The notes under the pieces: model-generated
Database searches by the model: none
What the model saw: the letters and a program-made list of their open reading frames with translations, nothing else
What the model was told of the DNA's origin: nothing
Source of the DNA: an uncultured Porphyromonadaceae bacterium
GTDB taxonomy: Bacteria > Bacteroidota > Bacteroidia > Bacteroidales > Muribaculaceae
Assembly: GCA_947175225.1 (NCBI GenBank)
Contig: CAMWLX010000114.1
Span: 1 to 9,417, forward strand
DNA length: 9,417 bases
Direction of reading: 5' to 3'
Position numbers and translations under genes: made by a program
In this document: positions 1-6,962 of the stretch, one piece after another
How positions within the stretch are numbered: position 1 is the first letter of the stretch
How the letters are laid out: each line of letters opens with the position of its first letter

Positions 1-2203
1 GCACAGAGATGACCATACAGAAGTAATCGTTGCGGAGATCAGTCTCATAGAGCGGACGGTCGATAATCGGAGAGTTTTGAGTCAGAAGGATACTCTTCAG
101 CTCTATGTCGGGATGTTTCAGTGAGTCCTTCTTCTGGCTCACTTTGTCGATTTCATCGTTAAGGCGCTTTATCTGGCTGTCAGTACCAATCACTCCAAGG
201 GTATCACCCGGGAAGATTCGAGTGTCGCCTGTAGGGAGAGGGATGAATTCATCGCCGCGTCGTATGCTGGAGACGCTAACCCCAAAATCTCTTCTAAGAC
301 CGGAATCCATCAATTTGTCGCCTGCAAAACGACACTGTGGCTTGATGTCGAGATATGCCTGATGGAGATCGCTCACAAGATTATTGTTGGCGCCGCTGCG
401 GGCATTTTCTCGGTTGTTGAGATTATTCATAAACTTCTTCTCCATTTTCTTGAAGCTTTTCAAAAGCTTAGATGAAGCGAAAGCCACCATAAGGACAAAG
501 CATATTGTGCCACCAATCCAACCTACCCATGAAGAGTAGCATACAGTAAGGAAATAGACTACAAATAAGAGCGCCAAAAGGTAGCGAATCACGCTCATTG
601 CGATCAGAGGGACCTCATAGAAAGAAGCCGTAGAGTGAAGCCTCATCTTATGGTCGGACTTGATTGTAGTAAAAGAAAGGGCCGTAAGAAAAGGGGACAT
701 AATAACGAGGGATATAGCTGTAGCAAGGAAATGACCCCATTTCGGAATAAGGCTTTCCATCAATGGGAACAGCAACTGGCGGCAAGCAAAAATAATAGCA
801 ATCAGAATCACCGAATATAGCACAATCCTCCAGATGTAGCGTCCGAGAATCTCCTGCCATAAGCGGCGGGTCTCATTCGTGTCGACCACTTGGGATGAAT
901 ATCGAGTGATGAGGAACTTGAGTTTTTCAGGGAGGTGCTTCTCCACAAAACTATATGCCGGCGTGGAGAGTTTGATGAAATATGGAGTTGTGAAGATAGT
1001 GATCACTGAGACTGCCACGATGATTGGGTAAAGAGAGGCATCCAGGACACCGAGACCCATACCAAGCGAGGCAATGATGAAGGAGAACTCACCTATCTGC
1101 GTCAGCGAGAAACCGCTCTTGATTGCGACTTGCAGCGTCTGGCCAGTCACGAGCATACCGATTGTGCCGAAGATAATCATACCGACAATCACCACTACCG
1201 CGAGCAAAAGGATCTGCGGATAGTAGGTAGCAATCACGGAGGGTTGCACCATCATACCCACGGATATGAAGAATACAGCCCCGAAGAGGTCTTTGACAGG
1301 TGCTATGACATGCTCCATACGCTCAGCGAAGACTGTTCCGGCAAGGATAGAACCCATCACGAAAGCACCGAGTTCGAGAGAGAAACCACACATCACTGAA
1401 AATGCAGCCATTGAGAAACAGAGCCCCATCGAGACTACAAGAAGAGTTTCAGAATTGAGGAAGGAACTGAATTTTTCAAGGAATGAGGGAAGCACATATA
1501 CTCCCACTACAAACCATATGATGAGGAAGAAGCAGAGCTTCGCGATACTGAACACCAGTTCGGAGCCTTGGACATCACCCATCGCAATTGAAGAAAGAAG
1601 CACAAGCATAAGGACGGCGAAGAGGTCTTCAATAATCAGCACCGCAAGCACCATGGAAGCGAACTTCTGCTGCTTGAGTCCGAGATCGGTGAAAGCCTTT
1701 AGGATAATAGTGGTGGATGACATTGATATCATACCGCCGAGGAAGATACAATTGATAGTGTTAAGATGCAGCATATATCCTACCCCAAACCCCGCCAAAG
1801 TCATGCCGACAATGATAATCAAAGCCGTTATGATAGCTGATGAGCCGGAATTCATGAGTTTCTTGAAGGAGAACTCCAAGCCGAGGGAGAACATGAGGAC
1901 CACAATACCAAGATCTGCCCAAATCTCGATATTCTCGAGGTTTGAGATGGAAGGGAGATAGGTAAAGTTTGGAGAAGCGAGGAACCCGGCGAGGATGTAG
2001 CCGAGCACTACCGGCTGCTTTAGTTTCTTAAACACGAGGGTTGCGATCGCAGCAAGCACGAGAATCCAGGCAAGATCGAGGATCAATCCGTTTGTATTGT
2101 CTTCCGAGCTATGACCGGAATCCTTAGCGGCATCGGGGTTGAGTTCTGTGTAGATCGTTTGCTGGAGATCGGTAGTGGTCTCCTGAATCATCTGAGGCAT
2201 CAT
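1..2203 (-). CDS. CPA2-family cation:proton antiporter with tandem RCK_C (TrkA-C) domains, 3' end cut by window edge
   Basis: The reading frame is open from the ATG at 2203 to the left edge (734 codons, no stop), so the C-terminus is missing. After a short polar N-terminus (about 45 residues), a Kef/CPA2 exchanger core covers roughly residues 45-440. Visible motifs are SSTTIILKAF (about 163-172), LIIEDLFAV with the acidic pair E192-D193, FFISVGMM (about 314) and SGFSLTQIGEFSF (about 361-373). A further set of membrane segments follows at about 462-580, then an RCK_C domain (about 612-685, with RIFPGDTLGVIGTD) and the beginning of a second one from about 702. Such proteins exchange K+ or Na+ for H+ across the inner membrane; RCK_C domains usually sense ligands such as nucleotides. 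No NAD-binding RCK_N is seen. The ATG overlaps the mgtC stop as ATGA, so translation is probably coupled. A second ATG directly follows (2200). The transported ion cannot be read from the sequence. Confidence 0.9.
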   Translation of the reverse strand, partial: MMPQMIQETTTDLQQTIYTELNPDAAKDSGHSSEDNTNGLILDLAWILVLAAIATLVFKKLKQPVVLGYILAGFLASPNFTYLPSISNLENIEIWADLGIVVLMFSLGLEFSFKKLMNSGSSAIITALIIIVGMTLAGFGVGYMLHLNTINCIFLGGMISMSSTTIILKAFTDLGLKQQKFASMVLAVLIIEDLFAVLMLVLLSSIAMGDVQGSELVFSIAKLCFFLIIWFVVGVYVLPSFLEKFSSFLNSETLLVVSMGLCFSMAAFSVMCGFSLELGAFVMGSILAGTVFAERMEHVIAPVKDLFGAVFFISVGMMVQPSVIATYYPQILLLAVVVIVGMIIFGTIGMLVTGQTLQVAIKSGFSLTQIGEFSFIIASLGMGLGVLDASLYPIIVAVSVITIFTTPYFIKLSTPAYSFVEKHLPEKLKFLITRYSSQVVDTNETRRLWQEILGRYIWRIVLYSVILIAIIFACRQLLFPLMESLIPKWGHFLATAISLVIMSPFLTALSFTTIKSDHKMRLHSTASFYEVPLIAMSVIRYLLALLFVVYFLTVCYSSWVGWIGGTICFVLMVAFASSKLLKSFKKMEKKFMNNLNNRENARSGANNNLVSDLHQAYLDIKPQCRFAGDKLMDSGLRRDFGVSVSSIRRGDEFIPLPTGDTRIFPGDTLGVIGTDSQIKRLNDEIDKVSQKKDSLKHPDIELKSILLTQNSPIIDRPLYETDLRNDYFCMVISV

Positions 2204-2922
2204 AGGTCTATCTGATTTGAAAGTGTGATCGAAAGTGTATCATGGGTCTCACCAAGGCGGTTGATAGCCCCCATAAGTTTTTTGGAAGAGCGGACGAGGA
2301 CAACGAGGTTAACCTCGGTATAGTCATTCTCGAAGTTCTGCTCTATGAAGAAATTGGATATATGCACTCCTTCATCGCGTAGCAGCTTCTCATAGTCGTC
2401 GATATTGCGAAGTATGCCCTTGCTTCGGATTGAAATCACCTTAGTCTCTTGCCCGATGTGGATAAGATGCTCAAAGCGGTTGAATCCGACTATTACCAAG
2501 AAAATCAAAAGAGTGCAAATGATCGAAGCCATATACATACCGACACCCACAGCCATACCGATGATGGCAGTAATCCAAATTCCGGCGGCAGTGGTCAGTC
2601 CGCGTACGACTCCGCGCTGTTGGATCATAGCTCCGCCACCAAGGAAACCAATGCCGGTTATGACTTGAGCGGCGATACGCCCCGGGTCGCCATTTTTGAG
2701 TCCCATGTATTCCTGGGGCACATAAATGGAGAGGAGCATAGAAAGGCAGGCTCCCATGGATATCAGGGCAAATGTACGTATGCCTGCCACTTGCCCTTTG
2801 TGCTTTCTTTCCGTACCGACGATTGCTCCCAAAAGAAGGGCGAGAATTAGGCGGAAAGTGGCGTTGACGAGGTTGACGTCGAGGGATGACAGTTCGGAAG
2901 ATATGTATTCTAAAATTTGCAT
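2200..2922 (-). CDS. MgtC/SapB family inner-membrane protein
   Basis: The 240-residue product has the full MgtC family signature: a first helix at about 20-38 followed by GTERKHKGQVAGIRT (36-50), then LISMGACLSMLLS, GDPGRIAAQVITGIGFLGGGAMI (78-100), VRGLTTAAGIWITAIIGMAVG (106-126) and a last hydrophobic stretch at about 129-147. Residues 160-236 form a soluble ACT-like tail, as in the longer family members. In Salmonella and Mycobacterium, MgtC is needed for growth in low magnesium and inside macrophages, and Salmonella MgtC inhibits F1Fo ATP synthase. Many members are not virulence factors and their role is unknown, so function here is inferred only at family level. The gene lies between two cation:proton antiporters and ends in an ATGA overlap with the downstream one, which suggests a shared role in ion or membrane-potential balance. 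No Shine-Dalgarno sequence is visible before the ATG at 2922. Confidence 0.93.
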   Translation of the reverse strand: MQILEYISSELSSLDVNLVNATFRLILALLLGAIVGTERKHKGQVAGIRTFALISMGACLSMLLSIYVPQEYMGLKNGDPGRIAAQVITGIGFLGGGAMIQQRGVVRGLTTAAGIWITAIIGMAVGVGMYMASIICTLLIFLVIVGFNRFEHLIHIGQETKVISIRSKGILRNIDDYEKLLRDEGVHISNFFIEQNFENDYTEVNLVVLVRSSKKLMGAINRLGETHDTLSITLSNQIDL

Positions 2923-2942
2923 TGATGTGAGTTTAAGTTTTT

Positions 2943-2969
2943 ATCAGAGACATTAGAGATATCAGAGAT
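2943..2969. repeat. Three tandem 9-bp units (ATYAGAGAY)
   Basis: The 60-nt gap between the upstream antiporter stop and the mgtC ATG contains ATCAGAGAC, ATTAGAGAT and ATCAGAGAT in direct succession. On the transcribed strand this reads as repeated RTCTCTRAT about 20 nt upstream of the mgtC start. It may be a simple slippage repeat or a binding site in the mgtC leader; the sequence alone does not decide. Confidence 0.6.
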
Positions 2970-2982
2970 TTCCGGGGAGGGA

Positions 2983-4995
2983 CTATCCGTTGAACTGTTC
3001 GGGATAGATTACCATCAGATTGTGGGCAGAAAAGTTTTTGGAGAGGAATTCGGGGATCTCTTCTTGCGAGGAGCTGTAGGAAATCGACCCTTTTCTGGCA
3101 CCGATGATCACCAGCAGGTCTTCAGGACCTACTTCGCCGGATAGGAGAATGAAATCGTCCCATTCTGTCATCTCCTGATATATGCGGCGGATGCCGTATC
3201 CATCGTTGGTGATTATGTCTTCTATGTATTTTGATGTCTCTGAAGAGACAATGAATATCACTTTGCAAGCAAGCTGCTGGGCGAGGTTTCCGACTCGGGC
3301 CACCCAATCGTGGAAGCCGGTCTCGAATTGTGCTTTTACGCCAGCCACCACCACAATGCGGCTTACCGTAGAAATTGGGATGAAGCATCGCGACATCACC
3401 ACCATCTTGAGAGTCTCTTGCAGGAGAGTATCTACCATCTGGCCGAAAAAGGAATCAACAATATTGGCTTTTCGGTGGAAACCGATGACAATGTCGGTAG
3501 CATGGTTCTGTCTGATCATATTTGTGAGTCCGGAGACCACATTGAGGTCGAAACGCTCCTCCTCAACGGCAGTGACGCCCATCTCCTGAGCTGCCTGGAC
3601 GGCTGTGTGAAGAGAGTAGCGGCCGGCACGCAGACTCTTTGGATCATCTGAATTTCTGACGAAAAGAGCCGTAATGGGTTCTGTGTTTTTTGGAGAGCGC
3701 ATGAACACGGCCAATCTCATAAGGCCTTCAGCAGTGATTGGATTTGACACAGCCACAATCTGGCGTGCAAACTCCGGACGCTCTACGCCCTGAACTTCCA
3801 TTTCGGCAGCAGTCCATTCAATTCTCATACGAATAGCGGTACGCTCCGTAATGACAGAAGACACTAAGCAACAAGCAAGAATCATAAGCACTGCACCATT
3901 CATGATGTCTTCGTTGATGATGCCATATTGATAGCCGAGCATCGTGGCGGCGATAGTGGCGGCAGCCTTGCCACTCGTCAGACCAAACATCATTCGGCGG
4001 TCGGTAGCAGTCAATCCGAACGACTTTTGAGCTATCCATGCAGAGAGCCATTTTGAGACGAGTGCAACGACAATCATATTGAAAGCAACCCATGCCACAG
4101 TCCATCCACGGAATATCACATGCACATTTATCAACATTCCTACCCCAATCAGGAAGTAAGGGATGAAGATGGCATTGCCTACGAACTTGATATGATGCAT
4201 AAGTGAAGAGCGTCCGGGGATAAGACGATTCAGGACCAAACCAACGTAGAAGGCTCCGAGGATAGCTTCAAGTCCTATCAACTGGGCGAGCAAGGCCCCG
4301 ATGAAGACCAAAGCGAGGATGAAGATATATTGAGCCACGGCATCGGATATCTTTCGGAAGACAAACCTCGTGATTCGAGGGAATGAGAATCCTACTGCCA
4401 CAGCATAGCCGGCCGTATACAGGAGCAGTTTCAGAATGTCGGTCACATTGAACGTGCCTGTGGTCCGGAGTTTCACTACCGAAGCCAGTGTGATAAGGGC
4501 AAGCAGGACTGCGACAATAGTAGCACTGACTGCAAGGATCACCCCCTTGCCATTCTGAAGACCGAATCGGCTGACGACGGGATATGAAATTAGGGTGTGG
4601 GATGAATACATACTTGCCAGAAGCAGGCAAGTGGTCAGTCCGGCACCGAATGCATAATGAGCAGCTGCAACACCAAGGACGGATGGCACTATGAATGTAA
4701 TAAGACCGAACGTCAGGCCCTGACGGAGATTCTTCTTAAAATGGTACATGTCGATCTCCACGGCTGCAAGAAACATAAGGTAGAGAATACCAACCTGCCC
4801 AAATATCTGAAATGATGAATCGCGCTCAAGGAGGTTGAAACCATAAGGGCCTACAGCGACACCAGCCAAAATCAATCCCACGACATCAGGAATCTTGAGA
4901 CGCCTGAAGATGACAGGAGCCGCAAGAATCAATAGCAGCACAAGAGTGAAGATCACTACGGGCTGATGAAACGGGAGACTGAATAGATGGTTCAA
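2983..4995 (-). CDS. CPA2-family cation:proton antiporter with C-terminal universal-stress-protein-like domains
   Basis: The 670-residue product has a hydrophobic exchanger domain (about 12-385) with typical motifs: IPDVVGLILAGVAVGPYG (35-52), SSHTLISYPVVSRFGL (131-146), FIPYFLIGVGMLI (277-289) and SGKAAATIAATMLGYQYG (341-358). Residues 410-545 and 546-668 look like two USP-like alpha/beta domains; the first ends near DIVIGFHRKANIVDSFFG (501-518), close to the USP nucleotide-binding loop. It probably exchanges a monovalent cation for protons at the inner membrane, with the cytoplasmic half regulatory. The start is TTG (4993-4995), overlapping the tatD stop as TTGA. No ATG exists between it and the upstream in-frame stop at 5044-5046, and it leaves a normal short N-terminus before the first helix. 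Oddly, the helix at 158-170 reads ATIVAVLLALITL with no acidic residue where relatives have an Asp, so transport may be altered or lost. Confidence 0.9.
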   Translation of the reverse strand: MNHLFSLPFHQPVVIFTLVLLLILAAPVIFRRLKIPDVVGLILAGVAVGPYGFNLLERDSSFQIFGQVGILYLMFLAAVEIDMYHFKKNLRQGLTFGLITFIVPSVLGVAAAHYAFGAGLTTCLLLASMYSSHTLISYPVVSRFGLQNGKGVILAVSATIVAVLLALITLASVVKLRTTGTFNVTDILKLLLYTAGYAVAVGFSFPRITRFVFRKISDAVAQYIFILALVFIGALLAQLIGLEAILGAFYVGLVLNRLIPGRSSLMHHIKFVGNAIFIPYFLIGVGMLINVHVIFRGWTVAWVAFNMIVVALVSKWLSAWIAQKSFGLTATDRRMMFGLTSGKAAATIAATMLGYQYGIINEDIMNGAVLMILACCLVSSVITERTAIRMRIEWTAAEMEVQGVERPEFARQIVAVSNPITAEGLMRLAVFMRSPKNTEPITALFVRNSDDPKSLRAGRYSLHTAVQAAQEMGVTAVEEERFDLNVVSGLTNMIRQNHATDIVIGFHRKANIVDSFFGQMVDTLLQETLKMVVMSRCFIPISTVSRIVVVAGVKAQFETGFHDWVARVGNLAQQLACKVIFIVSSETSKYIEDIITNDGYGIRRIYQEMTEWDDFILLSGEVGPEDLLVIIGARKGSISYSSSQEEIPEFLSKNFSAHNLMVIYPEQFNG

Positions 4996-5795
4996 ATCTT
5001 GAATAGTTGTTTTGCGTTGCGTGTAGTAGCTTGGTCGACCTCTTCAGGGGGGAGACCTAAAATATCCGCAATCTTATTGTTGATGAATGAAAGATAAGAG
5101 CTTTCGTTGCGCCGCCCACGTTTTGGGACTGGAGCAAGATAGGGGGAGTCGGTCTCGAGGAGGAGACGGTCGATGCCTATTTCTCTGACTGCATCCGGGA
5201 GGGAGGCTGCATTTTTGAAAGTTACCACGCCGTTGATTCCAAAGTAAGGGTCAGCTATTTGGCGGATTTTCCTTACATCATCGGGTGAGCCGGTGAAGCT
5301 GTGGAATATTAATGGTGGCGGTGTTGTCGGGTTGTCAGGTTGTCGAGAGGAGGCCTTTTCGATGCATTCAAGGCAGACATCGAGACCCTCTCGGCAGTGG
5401 ATGATAACCGGGAGGTCAAGACTCTTTGCCAGTTGCAGCTGGGCTATGAAGGCTTCTTTTTGGAGAGCGATGTTGGAGTCGTCCCAATATAGGTCGATAC
5501 CCACCTCCCCTATTGCTATGGGGGAAGTGGGGGTCAGTATTTTAATGATGTCGTCAAGTTCCTCTTTCCAGTCCTCCCCTACTTCGGTCGGGTGCAGTCC
5601 CATGGCAGTATGGGTTTGGGAAGGACGGGCGGCATTAAGAGCCGCAACTTCTTTTGCAGACTCGCGGTCGATAGCAGGGAGGATCATTTGGCTCACTCCT
5701 GCTTCCACTGCACGATCAACAGCTTTTAAAGTGCCTTCGGGGTCATCCTTTGAGAAGGAATCAGACAAATAGATATGCGTATGAGTATCGATCAT
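4992..5795 (-). CDS. tatD: TatD family Mg-dependent DNase/hydrolase
   Basis: The 267-residue protein has all metal-ligand motifs of the TatD amidohydrolase family in order: IDTHTH at the N-terminus (H5, H7), GEVGIDLYWD (E97), IIHCREG (H133), FHSFTGS (H165) and LLLETDSPYLAPVPKRGRRN (D216). Length matches the family (about 260 residues). Family members are cytoplasmic TIM-barrel metal-dependent nucleases, with 3'-5' exonuclease activity described for E. coli TatD; despite the name they are not part of the Tat export pathway. The family also includes the YcfH and YjjV branches, and the exact branch is not decided here. The gene starts 20 nt after the stop of the prenyl synthase gene and its TGA overlaps the TTG of the antiporter gene, so it lies inside the same operon. 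The link with isoprenoid or ion transport is probably positional rather than functional. Confidence 0.95.
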   Translation of the reverse strand: MIDTHTHIYLSDSFSKDDPEGTLKAVDRAVEAGVSQMILPAIDRESAKEVAALNAARPSQTHTAMGLHPTEVGEDWKEELDDIIKILTPTSPIAIGEVGIDLYWDDSNIALQKEAFIAQLQLAKSLDLPVIIHCREGLDVCLECIEKASSRQPDNPTTPPPLIFHSFTGSPDDVRKIRQIADPYFGINGVVTFKNAASLPDAVREIGIDRLLLETDSPYLAPVPKRGRRNESSYLSFINNKIADILGLPPEEVDQATTRNAKQLFKI

Positions 5796-5815
5796 ATCTT
5801 AAAAATAGCTTTCGA

Positions 5816-6784
5816 CTATTTAGAGCGAGAGATAAGCTTATCGATTAGCTTGCGGAATGATTCTCGGCGATCGTCGGGGAGAGAAGTCTTTTTGATGGCA
5901 GTAAGGGCTTTGCTGCTGTAGGCTGCAACTTCTGCTTTACTGATGGCAGGCATACCCATAGTCTCATAGATACGAGTCACGGTCTTAATCTTTGTAGGAC
6001 CGGCAGGCAATTTGAGGGCAGCCTTGAGGGCTTCGGCGTTTGGACCGCCGTTAGCAAGAGCCTTAACCATTAGGAATGTCTTCTTGTTGTTGTTGATGTC
6101 GCCGCCAATGGGCTTGCCGAATACGTCAGCATTGCCGAAAGTGTCGAGATAGTCGTCTTCAATCTGGAAAGCCACGCCGAGCATTACGCCGAACTCGTAC
6201 ATTTTTTCAGCATCTTTCTCAGACGCACCCCCTATCAGAGCACCTATCTTAGCGGCTGCTCCAAGGAGAGCGCCAGTCTTGGCTTTTATCATTTCAATGT
6301 ATTGGTCGAGATCGACTGTATCCATATGCTCGAAGTCCATATCGAGACGCTGGCCTTCATAGACACGGAGAGCCTGGTCGTTGAAAGTGTCGAGCACAGA
6401 GCGAAGGATTGAGTCGTCGACTTCAGAGATCTTCTTTGTGGCGAGAGTCAGCATTGTGTCGCCGGATAGGATAGCTGTGTTTTCATCCCATTTGGCATGA
6501 ACAGTAGGGCGACCACGTCTTAGTCCCGATTTATCCATGACGTCGTCGTGGAGGAGGGTGAAATTATGAAACATTTCGATGCCTACGGCCGGGTTGATAG
6601 CTTTTTCAGGATCGTTGCCGAATGCATCAGCTGTCATGAGGAGGAGGGTCGGACGGAGACGTTTTCCTCCTGCTTGCATGCTGTAGGAGATTGGGGCATA
6701 TAGGCCTTCGAATTTGTCGGAAGGGAGTGATAGTGCGCGGATGGCTGATTCAGCCATTGCGGAGTATTCTGAGATGCGGAGCAT
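5816..6784 (-). CDS. ispA: Trans-prenyl diphosphate synthase (FPP/GGPP synthase type)
   Basis: The 322-residue product is a class I isoprenyl diphosphate synthase. In order it shows GGKRLRP (39-45), the first Asp-rich motif LLHDDVMD (77-84) followed by GLRRGRPTVH, YEGQRLDMDFE (142-152), KTGALLGAA (169-177), the second motif FQIEDDYLD (206-214) and GGDINNNKKTFL (227-238). It condenses isopentenyl diphosphate with allylic diphosphates to make a C15-C20 or longer precursor for undecaprenyl phosphate and menaquinone. The residue five before the first DDxxD is Phe75, a bulky residue that in studied enzymes limits chain length, so a short product is likely; this is inference. The first motif is plain DDxxD, lacking the two-residue insertion of many bacterial FPP synthases, so a GGPP-type product stays possible. 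The symbol ispA is a best guess. It appears to be the first gene of the minus-strand operon. Confidence 0.93.
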   Translation of the reverse strand: MLRISEYSAMAESAIRALSLPSDKFEGLYAPISYSMQAGGKRLRPTLLLMTADAFGNDPEKAINPAVGIEMFHNFTLLHDDVMDKSGLRRGRPTVHAKWDENTAILSGDTMLTLATKKISEVDDSILRSVLDTFNDQALRVYEGQRLDMDFEHMDTVDLDQYIEMIKAKTGALLGAAAKIGALIGGASEKDAEKMYEFGVMLGVAFQIEDDYLDTFGNADVFGKPIGGDINNNKKTFLMVKALANGGPNAEALKAALKLPAGPTKIKTVTRIYETMGMPAISKAEVAAYSSKALTAIKKTSLPDDRRESFRKLIDKLISRSK

Positions 6785-6791
6785 TGTATAT

Positions 6792-6903
6792 AATTTAGAA
6801 TTGAGAATTTAGAATTTATAATTGAGAATAATTGAGAATTTAGAATTTAGAATTATTTTTAATTGAGAATTGAGAATAATTTAGAATTTAGAATTTAGAA
6901 TTA
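6792..6903. repeat. AT-rich heptamer tandem array (AATTKAG)x13
   Basis: Between the ispA-like start codon and the palindromic element lie 13 heptamers, almost all AATTTAG or AATTGAG (one AATTTAT), interrupted by two AAT triplets (6827-6829, 6875-6877) and an AATTATTTTT spacer (6851-6860). The array begins 8 nt upstream of the ATG at 6784, so it must lie in, or replace, the leader of the operon. It contains no TAnnTTTG promoter box. A short degenerate version lies before the next gene at 7672-7694, so the motif recurs in this genome. Confidence 0.9.
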
Positions 6904-6904
6904 T

Positions 6905-6941
6905 GGAGCCGCAAGCGGCTCTGGCGCTGGACAAACCAGAC
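6905..6941. repeat. GC-rich palindromic intergenic repeat, copy 1
   Basis: A perfect 7-bp inverted repeat, GAGCCGC (6906-6912) and GCGGCTC (6915-6921), is followed by TGGCG and GGACAAACC (6922-6937). The same order, GCAAGCGGC, then TTGGCG, then GGACAAACC, recurs at 9378-9404. Because it lies just 3' of the lipoprotein gene on the minus strand, the hairpin followed by AT-rich DNA could also work as a weak terminator for that gene, but it lacks a clean T-run. It is better explained as a dispersed intergenic element joined to the heptamer array. Confidence 0.7.
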
Positions 6942-6962
6942 TTCCGTCAGATCGGGCTGCAG

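Noticed and set aside
1266..1961. 231-codon open frame on the plus strand inside the second antiporter
   Set aside because: Its translation has no domain-like pattern, and the minus-strand frame encodes a coherent CPA2 transporter across the same bases.
2449..2850. Plus-strand frame opposite mgtC
   Set aside because: It is a shadow of the well-conserved MgtC coding sequence.
6792..6903. CRISPR-like array
   Set aside because: The units are 7 bp, nearly contiguous and without unique spacers; it is a simple tandem repeat.
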